From Acidimicrobiia bacterium (lineage in GTDB: Bacteria; Actinomycetota; Acidimicrobiia; Acidimicrobiales; VFJN01): a stretch of 64,000 bases of DNA. Where the stretch lies: contig SHVB01000009.1 in NCBI GenBank assembly GCA_009694375.1, forward strand, positions 1 through 64,000, read 5' to 3'. Position numbers and translations under genes: made by a program. This document shows, one piece after another, positions 36,001-44,489 of this stretch (positions are counted from its first letter, which is position 1; each line of letters begins with the position of its first letter). A model generated the notes under the pieces. That model was not told the DNA's origin and did not search any database. It worked only from the letters and a program-made list of their open reading frames with translations.

Positions 36001-36188
36001 CGATTACCAGTTACAAGGTGACATGCACGTCGAGTAATGCCGGCGTTAGCGGGAATGCCACGGGTACGGTTTCGCCGATCACGGTCACCGGCCTTACCGC
36101 TAACAAGACCTATACCTGCAGGGTCACCGCCACCAACGCCCGCGGCGTCGGCCTGGCTTCGGTGGCCTCATTGGCCGTGGTCGCCTAA
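33030..36188 (+). CDS. Secreted LamG / metallophosphoesterase / fibronectin-III protein
   Basis: A 1052-residue exported protein with a signal peptide (IGTGLVALLVMAMVVPSLASPAGA). Residues about 42-240 form a LamG/concanavalin-like domain. About 290-385 is an Ig- or FN3-like region. About 390-660 is a calcineurin-type metallophosphoesterase with all motifs: GAGDI, SGDNVYPSG, GNHDWGD, WHQPLFSSGG and GHDHVYER. Residues about 672-1052 are four fibronectin type III repeats in two matched pairs. Known purple-acid-phosphatase-like secreted proteins have similar order. It would hydrolyse phosphate esters outside the cell or at a polysaccharide surface. The LamG part uses G- and T-ending codons, unlike the C-rich usage of the rest, which suggests a domain acquired or shuffled separately. 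GTG and ATG starts are adjacent. Confidence 0.88.
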   Translation: MMWSDRLGWGFVRKIGTGLVALLVMAMVVPSLASPAGATVGGTGLGFDGVSQYAKLGVATDLRSSVFTVELWFRRTGTGVATSTGLGGLPSVIPLITKGRSQSESAAADINYFLGINATTGALVADFEEAQTAAGGVTPGANHPASGTTAIPADGVWHHAAGTYDGSSWSLYLDGVKEAGLFVGVPANAETSAVAAVGSALQTTGNPAGFFAGDVDEVRVWATARTQAEISSAKDADLVGSPSGLLGVWHINEGYGTQLGDQSVSNLSGTTVNSPTWVTGAQNPEGNVSPTVATLVTPANASNGVGLAPTLSVAVADPNDDTVIVTYLGRPLASGPFLPIMFHTGVSSGTTDSTVWSALAVGQSYEWYAVVSDGFLSTTSPTWTFHTAPGSDPIFIGAGDIAGCNEDMDAATAAILSGIDGTVWTSGDNVYPSGLAEDFANCYDPVWGGSIKARTRPVPGNHDWGDNSTSGSLSGYQGYFGANATDANGKSYYSYDIALSNWHIVNLDTECELVTPNVADGCAAGSPQETWLKADLASNSSKNVIAIWHQPLFSSGGTRYTALQAMYTDLYEAGVDVILQGHDHVYERIAPTKPDGTADSDYGIRQFTVGTGGAAGSNCGVPILTQEVCKSRTNGVLKLTLHETGYDWAFLATTDSSFEDSGTGTVHSAPAAPAAAQIGAATGGIASATVTWTAPTPNGGPPITGYVVTPYLGTTAQTPTVVGLVTSAAVTGLTSWYPYTFKVAATNEFGVGAPSSASNSVIPTGPLVAPGAPTIGIATATSTKATVNWTAPISNGGSAITGYVVTPYIGTTAQTPKSVGVVTSLVLTGLANGTTYSFTVAAKNALGTGATSATSNAVTPAAVPSAPTGVVAAPGLATATTGSLLVSFTPGASNGSAILTYVATCTSTQRGVAAVNATGTTSPITVSGAATSKKFTCRVTATNSIGTSAASAASAQVIVGSPASPSAVTGVKVASGQLRVTFTPGASNGSSITSYKVTCTSSNAGVSGNATGTVSPITVTGLTANKTYTCRVTATNARGVGLASVASLAVVA

Positions 36189-36248
36189 CGGCGCGAATCC
36201 TCGCGGCGGGAAGGGTGTCGGTATGGCCGCTGAACTGGGCCTTCATGG

Positions 36249-36322
36249 TGGAGCGGGTGACGAGAATCGAACTCGCGTTCTCAGCTTGGGAAGCTGATGT
36301 TCTGCCTCTGAACTACACCCGC
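36249..36322 (-). tRNA. tRNA-Gly (anticodon CCC)
   Basis: On the minus strand a 74-base cloverleaf folds with acceptor GCGGGTG paired to CACCCGC, a T-arm containing GTTCGATTC, and an anticodon stem TCAGC/GCTGA around the loop TTCCCAA, which places CCC at positions 34-36. The 3' CCA is encoded. It would read GGG glycine codons. It lies alone between the phosphatase gene and dcd. Confidence 0.96.
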
Positions 36323-36538
36323 AGGAAGGTCGAACGGCACTCGGGAACGGGTGCCGGGTTTGATGCGGCATCAGAATCCGGGTGGCTTGTCGACCGGCCT
36401 ACAGATCTTAGGCTGGTCCGGGCCTGGCGGTGAACGGCCAGTCCACCCTGAGCGCTTGGGGCTCTGGTGGCGGAGATCGGGTTCCGGTCTTCGCCACCAG
36501 AGTGGCGCGCTGGCCGGGCTAAGTTCCTCGGCGTGATC

Positions 36539-37102
36539 ATGTCTGACCGCTCCATCCGTGAGGCCATTGCGGCCGGACGGATCCAACTGGACCCCTTCGA
36601 TCCAGACCTCGTGCAGCCGGCCTCGGTGGACATGCGCCTCGACCGCTATTTCCGGGTGTTCCTGAACCACACGATGCCCGTCATCGACGTCAAGAAGAAC
36701 CTCGAAGAATTGACCCAACTCATCGAAATCCCCGAAGACCAGGCCTTCGTGCTGCATCCAGGTGAGTTTGTCCTGGGCAGCACCCTGGAGCGCCTCGGGT
36801 TGCCGGACGATCTCGTCGGTCGGGTGGAGGGGAAGAGTTCGCTTGGGCGTCTCGGCCTTCTCGTGCACGCCACCGCCGGCTTTGTCGACGCGGGCTTCTC
36901 GGGCCACATCACCCTCGAATTGTCGAACGTTGCGAATCTTCCGATCACCCTCTATCCCGGCATGAAGGTGGGTCAGATCAGCTTTCTCACCATGACCACT
37001 CCGGCCGATGTGCCCTACGGCAGCGGGAACCTCGGATCGAAGTACCAGGGCCAGCGTGGCCCCACTCCCTCCCGTTACTGGGAGAACTTTACCGATTCCT
37101 GA
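36539..37102 (+). CDS. dcd: dCTP deaminase, probably bifunctional (dUMP-forming)
   Basis: A 187-residue enzyme that deaminates dCTP and, in the bifunctional type, also cleaves the dUTP product to dUMP. It begins [20 protein letters not shown] and has the trimer/nucleotide motif [21 protein letters not shown] and the Glu of [19 protein letters not shown]. The C-terminal [13 protein letters not shown] closes over the nucleotide. The wording of the last third is very close to the mycobacterial-type bifunctional enzyme; whether the dUTPase activity is present was not tested. I chose the ATG at 36539 because the family starts there. Its 3' end overlaps the convergent response-regulator gene by 28 bases. 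Confidence 0.95.
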   Translation: MSDRSIREAIAAGRIQLDPFDPDLVQPASVDMRLDRYFRVFLNHTMPVIDVKKNLEELTQLIEIPEDQAFVLHPGEFVLGSTLERLGLPDDLVGRVEGKSSLGRLGLLVHATAGFVDAGFSGHITLELSNVANLPITLYPGMKVGQISFLTMTTPADVPYGSGNLGSKYQGQRGPTPSRYWENFTDS

Positions 37103-37584
37103 TCTGGCTCCGGCCTATTGATTTCGTCACGGCGGTGTTGGGCCCGATCTTTCTGGGGGCGGGCAATCACATTGGCGATCTCAGCCAGCAACTCATCGAG
37201 GTGGAACGGGTGCACCAGAAATGCATCGGCGCCGGACTCGAAGCTAAAGGAGCGGTTCTTGGCACTGGCGGTGCACAGCACGACCCGAGCCGAACTCACC
37301 CGAGGGTCTTCGCTCCCGCGGATCAGTGCGAGCAAGTTGAGGCTCGAACCTCCGCTGCCGCCCTTGCTCGCCATGTCGAGTACCACACAACGCGGGAGGG
37401 TTTGAGAGATCTGGCGAAGAGCCGCGTCGAAGGTGGTGGCACCGGCGGCCTGGTAGCCCGCCCTAGCAATCATGCGCTGGAGGAGGGCGCAGGCCGCGGC
37501 GTTGTCGTTGGCAACGAGGACCGGCGCAGGACCGCGGCGATCCGGAAGGGATTTGGCGCGGCGGCGAAGGACTAGGCCCGCCAC
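37075..37584 (-). CDS. Degenerate response-regulator receiver protein
   Basis: A 169-residue protein with one receiver domain and no output domain. The phosphoacceptor Asp is kept (CVVLDMAS) and a Thr follows in VLCTAS. The conserved Lys of the active site is replaced by His (FLVHPFH), and the N-terminal acidic pair reads Asn-Asp (VANDNA). Phosphorylation-linked switching is therefore doubtful. The GTG start follows two bases after the stop of the Fe-S oxidoreductase gene upstream, so it is part of that transcript. The 3' end overlaps dcd. It may act as a stand-alone protein interaction module. Confidence 0.8.
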   Translation of the reverse strand: MAGLVLRRRAKSLPDRRGPAPVLVANDNAAACALLQRMIARAGYQAAGATTFDAALRQISQTLPRCVVLDMASKGGSGGSSLNLLALIRGSEDPRVSSARVVLCTASAKNRSFSFESGADAFLVHPFHLDELLAEIANVIARPQKDRAQHRRDEINRPEPDQESVKFSQ

Positions 37585-37586
37585 GG

Positions 37587-39794
37587 TCAGTCTTCGATGG
37601 CCTGGAGGCGCCCGGAGCCGAGGTGTTCATCCGCGGCTTCGAGGGCGGCGAGCAGGTGCATTGAGATGTCGGCGACCTGCACCGTGTTTTCGGCCCCGGC
37701 GCCCTTCACCCCGTCGTCGAGCATGATGTAGCAGAAGGGGCAAGCAGTGGCCACCTTCGTGGCCCCGGTGGCGATGAGTTCCTCGGCCCGTTCGTCGTTG
37801 ATCTTCTTGCCCACGCTTTCCTCCATCCACATGCGTGCCCCGCCGGCTCCGCAGCACATGCCCGTAGTGCCGTTACGGCCAGCCTCCACGATTTCGATGC
37901 CCCCCAGGCTACCAATGACCTTGCGCGGCGAGAGATAGACGTCGTTGTGGCGGCCGAGATAACACGAGTCGTGGTAGACGACTCGCTCCTCCAGCCGGGC
38001 ATTGGTCATATCGAGCTGGCCCGTGTCGATGAGTTGTTCGAGGAGTTGGCTGTGGTGGATGACCTCGAAGTGCCCACCGAGCTGGGGGTATTCGTTCAGC
38101 AGCGTGTTGAAGCAGTGGGGGCACTGCGTGATGATCTTCTTTACCCCCATCGTGTTCAACTGCTCGATGGTGGCCGTCGCCAGCATTTGGAAGATGTATT
38201 CGTTGCCGGATCGTCGGGCAGGGTCGCCGGTGCAGGTCTCGGAAGGGCCGAGGATGCCGAAGTCGACCTTGGCCCGCTGCAGCAGTTTGGCCATGGCGAT
38301 GGTGACCTTTTGGTTCTTGTCGTCGAACGATCCAGCGCACCCCACCCAGTAGAGGTACTCGTGGGCGAACGGATCGCCCGGATCCACGATGTCGACCCCA
38401 TCCACTTTGCTCGTCCAGGTGGCGCGGTCGCTCTGCGACAGGCCCCATGGGTTCCCCGAATTTTCCATGGCGCGGTAGGCGTTGCCGAGCTCGGTCGGGA
38501 AGTTCGACTCCATGAGCGAGAGATAGCGCCGCATGTCGAGGATCTTGTCGAGGATCTCGATGTTGACCGGACAGATCTCATCACAGGCCTTGCACGAGGT
38601 GCAGGCCCACACCTCCTCGGGGGTGATCCGTTCGAACATGCTGCTGGAACTGACCGTGATTTCGGCGTCCACGCCGAGGGGAGGCGAAACGGCGGGAGTG
38701 CCGGTGCGGGCCATCACCTCACCGGTTTTGAGTACGATTTCCCGGGGGTCGAGTGACTTGCCGGTGGCATGCGCCGGGCATACGGCCGTGCAGCGGCCAC
38801 ACATGGTGCAGGCGTCGGTATCGAGCAGTTGTTTCCAGGTGAAGTCTTCGATGGTGGCGGCCCCGAAGCTCTCAAGTTCGGTCTCCATGAGGTTGGGCAT
38901 CGGCCTCATGGCACCTTTGGGGCGCTCACGATCCTTTAGGTACATGTTGAGCGGTGACGTGAAGATATGGCGCAGCATGGTGATCGGGAGGATCGCTAGG
39001 AACAGGAAGAAACTGACGACGTGGGCCACCCACCAGATCTGGTGGGTGCCGGCGAGGTTGTTGCCGTCGGCGATCAGGCCCGACAGCGGGTAGCCGATGA
39101 AGGAAGCTGTTTCGAACGAGGGCCTACCCATCAGGGCGATACGCCAGGCCTCGGCCCCGAATCCGGTGACCGCGATAGCCAACAGCGTGCCGAGGACCAC
39201 GGCGTGCTCTGGCTTGGTTTTGATGCGGATCCGGTACGGCCGTTGGATGTAGCGACGGACGATGGCCCACACCACTCCGATGAGGAACGTCATGCCGGCG
39301 AAGTCACCGATGGCGGCGTAAGCCTGATAGACGCCACCGTGCAGGAATTTGGCCGACTCGGGCATTTGATGGTTGATCTCCAGCACCGTGGTGACGGCGA
39401 GCAGGATCAGGAAGGAGAAGTAGATGAGGCTGTGCATGATTCCCGCCGCCGGATCACGCAGGAGCGTTTTCATGTACACGCCGGCTCGGAAGTCCTTCAT
39501 GCGGCGGCCGACGTTTTTCCGGGTGGTGCGGCGGTCGTCGGGGGCACCACGCTCCCAGTTGCGCACTCGTTGGCTGAACAGCACGGCCCCACAGATGAAC
39601 ATCACGGGTATCGCGGTGTAAAAGACCAACTTCCATGCGCTCGGAATGTTGGCGAATACCTCCCGCTGCACATCGCTGTCGTCATGCCATTGGAACACGG
39701 TGGCGGTGACGCCGGAGAGGGCCGTGACGGCGGCGATCATGAGACCGATTCCGATGACGGCCTGTTGAGGCTTGGCGGGGGACTTCACCCCCAA
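37587..39794 (-). CDS. Heterodisulfide-reductase-like Fe-S membrane oxidoreductase
   Basis: A 735-residue protein. Six membrane segments in the first 290 residues resemble a respiratory cytochrome-b/NarI-type anchor. Two [4Fe-4S] motifs follow (CTMCGRCTAVCP and CTSCKACDEICP). Two Cys-rich CCG-type domains come last (VGCAGS...CTGDPARRSG...CPHCFN and HDSCYLGRHND...CCGAGGARMW...CPFCYIM). This is the organisation of HdrD-type Fe-S oxidoreductases fused to their membrane subunit, widespread in actinobacteria. It would move electrons between a membrane quinone pool and a soluble donor, partner unknown. The start is taken at TTG 39794; a GTG two codons later is an alternative. Upstream lies a cyclic-nucleotide-binding protein gene. 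Confidence 0.9.
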   Translation of the reverse strand: MGVKSPAKPQQAVIGIGLMIAAVTALSGVTATVFQWHDDSDVQREVFANIPSAWKLVFYTAIPVMFICGAVLFSQRVRNWERGAPDDRRTTRKNVGRRMKDFRAGVYMKTLLRDPAAGIMHSLIYFSFLILLAVTTVLEINHQMPESAKFLHGGVYQAYAAIGDFAGMTFLIGVVWAIVRRYIQRPYRIRIKTKPEHAVVLGTLLAIAVTGFGAEAWRIALMGRPSFETASFIGYPLSGLIADGNNLAGTHQIWWVAHVVSFFLFLAILPITMLRHIFTSPLNMYLKDRERPKGAMRPMPNLMETELESFGAATIEDFTWKQLLDTDACTMCGRCTAVCPAHATGKSLDPREIVLKTGEVMARTGTPAVSPPLGVDAEITVSSSSMFERITPEEVWACTSCKACDEICPVNIEILDKILDMRRYLSLMESNFPTELGNAYRAMENSGNPWGLSQSDRATWTSKVDGVDIVDPGDPFAHEYLYWVGCAGSFDDKNQKVTIAMAKLLQRAKVDFGILGPSETCTGDPARRSGNEYIFQMLATATIEQLNTMGVKKIITQCPHCFNTLLNEYPQLGGHFEVIHHSQLLEQLIDTGQLDMTNARLEERVVYHDSCYLGRHNDVYLSPRKVIGSLGGIEIVEAGRNGTTGMCCGAGGARMWMEESVGKKINDERAEELIATGATKVATACPFCYIMLDDGVKGAGAENTVQVADISMHLLAALEAADEHLGSGRLQAIED

Positions 39795-39837
39795 AACGTA
39801 TCGCTTCGGGCTCGTCGGTTCCGAATGGCGCAGGTCC

Positions 39838-40260
39838 TCAGTCGTAGGTCTGTGAGTCGAGGTCGCGGATGCGGGTAGCCAGCGACTTCAGCAGTTTGTG
39901 GGCAATGGGTCCCACGTCGTCCACGAGCGAGGCGAACTCCCGTGCTCCCAGCACGAGGACCTCAAGATCGGTGGTGGCTCTCACCGTGGCCGTGCGGGGG
40001 CCGTGGTCCAGGATCGCCAACTCGCCGACGCACGCCCCAGACGTGAGGGTGGCCACGACGATGCCGTTACGTTCCACGTCCGCAGTGCCCTCCAAGATCA
40101 CGAACGCTTCTCGCCCAGAGGCCCCCTGCTCGCAGAGGACCTTGCCTTGGGGCAGGGTGAGTTGATCGGAGGCCCGCTCCACCGCTTCCAGTTCTTTTCT
40201 CGAGCAGTTCGAGAAGAGTGACACTGAGGCCAAGTGGTCCAGGTGGGTGGAACGAGTCAT
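39838..40260 (-). CDS. Cyclic nucleotide-binding domain protein
   Basis: A 140-residue protein made up of one cyclic nucleotide-binding domain (cap family). The hallmarks are LPQGKVLCEQGASGREAFVI at the start of the beta-roll, and CVGELAILDHGPRTATVRA, the phosphate-binding cassette with its Glu and Arg. There is no DNA-binding helix-turn-helix at the C-terminus, so it is a sensor or partner module rather than a Crp-like regulator. I chose the ATG at 40260; the frame is open to 40464. It precedes the Fe-S oxidoreductase gene by 43 bases. Confidence 0.9.
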   Translation of the reverse strand: MTRSTHLDHLASVSLFSNCSRKELEAVERASDQLTLPQGKVLCEQGASGREAFVILEGTADVERNGIVVATLTSGACVGELAILDHGPRTATVRATTDLEVLVLGAREFASLVDDVGPIAHKLLKSLATRIRDLDSQTYD

Positions 40261-40493
40261 GCCTGCAGCATAGGCAGGCGATCGGATATTCGGGGCTGCG
40301 TGACCCGACCGGACGGTCAAACGCTTCACGGTGGCGAAACAGGTGTGAAACGTTGGATTCCCAGGCTTGTCCCGGCGGAGGTCGCCCGTATTCGATGGCC
40401 AGCGGGGCACCCGGGCGGGATGGGCTAGATGCGCACATACGTCGCCTGCGCCGCCGGTTGGCACCCCTCCCGCTTGCTATCCGCAGGTTGATG

Positions 40494-41132
40494 TCAGATT
40501 TGGGCGGCGACGGTGCTGAGCCGACCGATGGCCGTGCGCACGATGCTGTCGAGGAGCGCCTTGTCGGTGGGTCGGGTGCCGTCTAGCCGCACCAGACCTA
40601 CGAGGTCGCCGTCTCGGATGAGGATGAGATCGGTCTCCTGGATGGGGCCGGTTTTGGGCTCAAACTCGAAACGAATCCCCAAGGTCCGGTCGGATAAGAC
40701 GCCGAAGTCCAGGGCGGCGGACCTCACGCTCACGCCGTCCGGAAGGACCAGTTCGCGGCAATTCTCGGCCACATTGATGAGGGTCTGTTCGATCGCGGAC
40801 CCTTGGTCCGGGAAGTAGGCCACGGCGTTGCTGAGGTGGCTGGGGGCTGCGGCGAAGTCAGCCGAGGCGGATGCCTTTGGCTTGAGCTTGGTGAGCGCAT
40901 CGTCACAGGGACTGCCCGGCACTACCTCTGTGTTGATGGGCAGGGGCGTGGCATCCGCCACCCACCCGGTGGGTAGATCTTCCACCGTGAGCAGGGCGCT
41001 CTGGAGAAGTGGGTCGGTCACGGGAACGGGATCGGGTTTGGTGGCCTCTCGGTCGCTCTGACACGCCGTCAGGGCGAGGGACACTCCGATGCCGAGGGTC
41101 ATCATGGCTCGAATCGTGATGTGTTCACCCAT
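40494..41132 (-). CDS. Lipoprotein of unknown function
   Basis: A 212-residue protein with a lipoprotein signal: a hydrophobic stretch ([13 protein letters not shown]) followed by the lipobox LTAC, so Cys24 would carry the lipid. The mature part opens with an acidic/Pro-rich linker and then [12 protein letters not shown] and later [20 protein letters not shown]. The two mature Cys residues fit a disulfide. The shape is reminiscent of sensor domains of some actinobacterial lipoproteins and Ser/Thr kinase ectodomains, but I cannot name the family. The start overlaps the 3' end of the phosphoglycerate mutase gene by 8 bases. It would sit on the outer face of the membrane. Confidence 0.75.
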   Translation of the reverse strand: MGEHITIRAMMTLGIGVSLALTACQSDREATKPDPVPVTDPLLQSALLTVEDLPTGWVADATPLPINTEVVPGSPCDDALTKLKPKASASADFAAAPSHLSNAVAYFPDQGSAIEQTLINVAENCRELVLPDGVSVRSAALDFGVLSDRTLGIRFEFEPKTGPIQETDLILIRDGDLVGLVRLDGTRPTDKALLDSIVRTAIGRLSTVAAQI

Positions 41133-41958
41133 GGTATTCCCCCACAGTCCGTTGTTGATTTCCTAGTCTTTCACTTACCTCAGGACCATCGGGTGAAGGA
41201 CCTTCGGCTTGCCGCGCCACGGCCGCCGCCGCCGCTCTGATCTCCTCGGCGCTGCGCAGGTACCGATCCTCTACCGGCATGGCGACGAGCGGGGTGAGAT
41301 CGTGGCCCAGGTCGTATACGAGGGGTTCGCCAGTGGGGATGTTCACTTCGACGATGGCCGCGGGGCTGATGCGGTCGAGGTGCAGCACCAACGCCCGCAG
41401 GCTATTTCCGTGGGCGCCGACGAGCACGGTGTGCCCGGCGCGGAGGTCGGGCACGATGGCTTCTTCCCAGTAGGCAGCGATGCGAGTTACTACATCGGCG
41501 AGGCACTCGGTGAGCGGGCGGCGATCGGGTGGGATCGACCCATAGCGCTCGTCCCCGTTGGGGTTGAACTGGTTGTCCGCGGTGATGGCGGGTGGCGGGA
41601 TGTCGTAGCTACGGCGCCACACCTTCACCTGATCGGCCCCGAAGCGTTGGGTAGTTTCGGCCTTGTTGCGACCGGTGAGGTCGCCGTAATGGCGTTCGTT
41701 GAGCCGCCAGTCGCGCCGCACCGGAATCCAGGATCGGCCCTGGGCCAACAGGGCGATCTCGGTGGTGCGGATGGCCCGGGTCTGTAGCGAGGTGTGCACG
41801 ACATCAGGGGCTACCCCGGCTTCGGCCATCCGGCGCCCCCCGGCGGCGGCCTGGTCCTCGCCCAGTGGGGTGAGCGCAGCATCCCACCATCCGGTGAAGA
41901 GATTTAGTTTGTTCCACTCGCTCTCGCCATGGCGGAGCAACACCAACCGGTAGGTCAT
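41125..41958 (-). CDS. gpmA: 2,3-bisphosphoglycerate-dependent phosphoglycerate mutase
   Basis: A 277-residue glycolytic enzyme interconverting 3- and 2-phosphoglycerate. It begins [20 protein letters not shown] with the catalytic phosphohistidine in the Arg-His-Gly motif. It has [16 protein letters not shown] and the second His in [12 protein letters not shown]. The family usually ends near residue 250; here about 30 charged residues extend the C-terminus. I chose the ATG at 41958 because the fold begins there; upstream sequence in frame is unrelated and runs toward the divergent dnaK promoter. Confidence 0.95.
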   Translation of the reverse strand: MTYRLVLLRHGESEWNKLNLFTGWWDAALTPLGEDQAAAGGRRMAEAGVAPDVVHTSLQTRAIRTTEIALLAQGRSWIPVRRDWRLNERHYGDLTGRNKAETTQRFGADQVKVWRRSYDIPPPAITADNQFNPNGDERYGSIPPDRRPLTECLADVVTRIAAYWEEAIVPDLRAGHTVLVGAHGNSLRALVLHLDRISPAAIVEVNIPTGEPLVYDLGHDLTPLVAMPVEDRYLRSAEEIRAAAAAVARQAEGPSPDGPEVSERLGNQQRTVGEYHG

Positions 41959-42061
41959 GCCTGGAGCGTACGTGTCCGTCGGGCGGATGGGGAGCACACG
42001 CCCGGGGAGCGGCCCCACGCAGCCGCGCCCCGTGCGCCGCTGATCCCCGGCGGACCCAAAG

Positions 42062-42090
42062 TTGCTAATGGGTGACTCAGGTTCTATAGT
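42062..42090 (+). promoter_or_regulatory. dnaK operon promoter (sigma-70 type)
   Basis: TTGCTA at 42062-42067 and TATAGT at 42085-42090 are separated by exactly 17 bases, a good housekeeping -35/-10 pair, 43 bases before the dnaK ATG. Two ACTCA half-sites in the same orientation lie near the -10 (within tgactcagg at about 42073 and cgactcact at about 42098). They resemble one half of the HspR operator (ACTCAAG) but do not form its inverted repeat. Confidence 0.7.
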
Positions 42091-42132
42091 GACGAACGAC
42101 TCACTTCTGTAGCACCTCCTGGAGGACCCCCC

Positions 42133-43962
42133 ATGCCCAAAGCTGTCGGTATCGATCTCGGCACTACCAACTCCGTCGTTTCGGTCCTCGAGGCCGGCGA
42201 TCCCGTGGTTATCCCCAACTCGGAGGGGTCTCGCACAACTCCTTCGGTGGTGGCCTTCTCCAAGGGTGGCGAGGTGCTGATGGGAGAGGTGGCCAAGCGC
42301 CAGGCCATCACCAATCCGGATCGCACCATTCGATCCGTGAAGCGTCATATGGGCACGAGTTGGACCACTGAGATCGACGGCAAGAAGTACACCGCCCAGG
42401 AGATCAGTGCCCGCACTTTGATGAAACTAAAGCGGGATGCCGAGGCCTACCTGGGCGACACCGTCACGCAGGCCGTCATCACCGTGCCCGCCTACTTCGA
42501 CGATGCCCAGCGCACCGCCACCAAGGAAGCTGGCCAGATTGCCGGTCTGGAAGTGCTGCGCATCATCAACGAGCCGACCGCCGCCGCCTTGGCTTACGGG
42601 TTGGACAAAGAGGGCGACGCCGACCAGACGATTTTGGTGTTCGACCTGGGGGGCGGCACCTTCGATGTGTCGATCCTGGAGATCGGTGACGGCGTGTTCG
42701 AGGTGAAGAGCACCCACGGCGACACCCAGTTGGGCGGCGACGACTGGGACCAGAAGGTCATCGACTGGTTGGTTGAGCAGTTTCGCGCCGCCCACGGCGT
42801 GGATCTGGCCAAAGACAATATGGCCACTCAGCGCCTCAAGGAGGCCGCCGAGAAGGCCAAGATCGAGCTGAGTCAGGTGCAGAGCACGCAGATCAATCTG
42901 CCCTTCATCACGGCCACCGCCGATGGTCCCCTTCACCTCGACGTGCAACTCACCCGGGCCAAGTTCCAGGACCTCACCGCCGATCTTCTCGAGCGATGCA
43001 GCACGCCGTTCGGCCAGGCCATCAAGGACGCTGGCCTCACCAAAGACCAGATCGACCACGTGATTCTCGTGGGTGGCTCCACGCGCATGCCAGCCGTGGC
43101 GGAAATGGTGAACAGCCTCACCGGCAAGGAGCCCAATAAGAGCGTGAACCCCGATGAGGTGGTGGCGATCGGGGCGGCGGTCCAGGCGGGCGTGCTCAAG
43201 GGTGAGGTCAAGGATGTGTTACTGCTCGATGTCACTCCGCTATCGCTCGGCATCGAGACAAAAGGTGGCGTGATGACGAAACTCATCGAGCGCAACACCA
43301 CCATCCCCACCCGCCGAACCGAAGTATTCACCACCGCGGAAGACATGCAGCCATCGGTGGAGATTCATGTGTTGCAGGGTGAGCGCGAGATGTCGCAGTT
43401 CAACAAGACGCTCGGCAAGTTCCAGCTCGTAGACCTGCCCCCTGCCCCGCGAGGCATGCCTCAGATCGAGGTCACCTTCGACATCGATGCCAACGGCATC
43501 GTGCACGTGTCCGCCAAGGACCGAGCCACCAACAAAGAGCAGTCGATGACCATCACGGGCCAGTCGAGCCTGGATAAAGACGCCATCAATCAGATGGTGA
43601 AAGACGCCGAGGCCCACGCCGAAGAAGACCGGCTCCGAAGGGAGGAGGCGGAGGTGCGGAATAACGCCGACACCCTCGTGTACCAAACCGAGAAGCTGCT
43701 CAAGGAACAGGGCGACAAGATCGAGGGTGAGGAGAAGTCCACCGTTGAGGGCCACCTCGCCGCCCTCAAGAGTGCCATCAGCGGCACCGACAACGACGCC
43801 ATCAAGACCGCCACGGAGGCGCTTGCGACCTCGTCGCAGGGTTTCACCCAGAAGCTCTACGACGCCGCCGCGGCGGCTGATCGCGACGGGGGCGGCGCTG
43901 AGCATCCTTCCGATGACGACGTAGTTGATGCCGAGATCGTCGACGACGAGCCGCAGTCCTAG
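42133..43962 (+). CDS. dnaK: Hsp70 chaperone DnaK
   Basis: A 609-residue ATP-dependent chaperone. It starts [15 protein letters not shown] (phosphate loop 1 of the Hsp70 ATPase domain), has [20 protein letters not shown] (phosphate 2) and [19 protein letters not shown], and a substrate-binding beta-domain followed by a helical lid. The tail ends in acidic residues ([14 protein letters not shown]). GGAGGA lies 6 bases before the ATG. It is the first gene of dnaK-grpE-dnaJ-hspR, the standard actinobacterial arrangement in which HspR represses the operon. Confidence 0.98.
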   Translation: MPKAVGIDLGTTNSVVSVLEAGDPVVIPNSEGSRTTPSVVAFSKGGEVLMGEVAKRQAITNPDRTIRSVKRHMGTSWTTEIDGKKYTAQEISARTLMKLKRDAEAYLGDTVTQAVITVPAYFDDAQRTATKEAGQIAGLEVLRIINEPTAAALAYGLDKEGDADQTILVFDLGGGTFDVSILEIGDGVFEVKSTHGDTQLGGDDWDQKVIDWLVEQFRAAHGVDLAKDNMATQRLKEAAEKAKIELSQVQSTQINLPFITATADGPLHLDVQLTRAKFQDLTADLLERCSTPFGQAIKDAGLTKDQIDHVILVGGSTRMPAVAEMVNSLTGKEPNKSVNPDEVVAIGAAVQAGVLKGEVKDVLLLDVTPLSLGIETKGGVMTKLIERNTTIPTRRTEVFTTAEDMQPSVEIHVLQGEREMSQFNKTLGKFQLVDLPPAPRGMPQIEVTFDIDANGIVHVSAKDRATNKEQSMTITGQSSLDKDAINQMVKDAEAHAEEDRLRREEAEVRNNADTLVYQTEKLLKEQGDKIEGEEKSTVEGHLAALKSAISGTDNDAIKTATEALATSSQGFTQKLYDAAAAADRDGGGAEHPSDDDVVDAEIVDDEPQS

Positions 43963-43967
43963 CGGCG

Positions 43968-44480
43968 ATGGAACCCGTTGACGAGGTGTTCGTGGAGGGT
44001 GACGCGATGGAGGACGACTCCCCGACAACGCTGGCCGAGGAGCTCTCGGTGGAGTCCCTGGTGGGCAACCTCGAGACCGTCACCATCGAGCGCAATCAGT
44101 TCCGTGACGCTTATCAGCGGGCGGCGGCCGATTTCGACAACTTCCGCAAGAACACGCAGCGACGGCAAGACGACGAGCTCGCGCGGGCGTTGGGGGGCTT
44201 CGTGGAACGCCTCTTGCCGGTGCTCGATGCCTGCGATGGCGCCCTTGCTCATGGCGGAGGCGAGGCCGCCCCGATCATGGCGGCGCTCCTAGCCGCCTTG
44301 GAGAAGGAGGGGTTGGCGCGGGTAGACCCGCTCGGCGAGGTATTCGATCCCACGGTGGCCGAGGCGGTCGTGCACGAACCGGGCGACGGGGGCGAGCACG
44401 TGGTGGCCGAGGTGATGAGGGCGGGCTATATCTGGCAGGGTCGTGTACTGCGTCCCGCCATGGTCAAGGTAACGGACTAG
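43968..44480 (+). CDS. grpE: Nucleotide exchange factor GrpE
   Basis: A 170-residue partner of DnaK that releases ADP. The N-terminal acidic stretch leads into a long helix (about residues 35-85). The conserved RAAADFDNFRKNTQRRQDDE segment marks the GrpE core, and a small beta-domain ends VAEVMRAGYIWQGRVLRPAMVKV. The ATG is 5 bases after the dnaK stop, so it is translated from the same message. Confidence 0.96.
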   Translation: MEPVDEVFVEGDAMEDDSPTTLAEELSVESLVGNLETVTIERNQFRDAYQRAAADFDNFRKNTQRRQDDELARALGGFVERLLPVLDACDGALAHGGGEAAPIMAALLAALEKEGLARVDPLGEVFDPTVAEAVVHEPGDGGEHVVAEVMRAGYIWQGRVLRPAMVKVTD

Positions 44481-44489
44481 AGATTCCCG

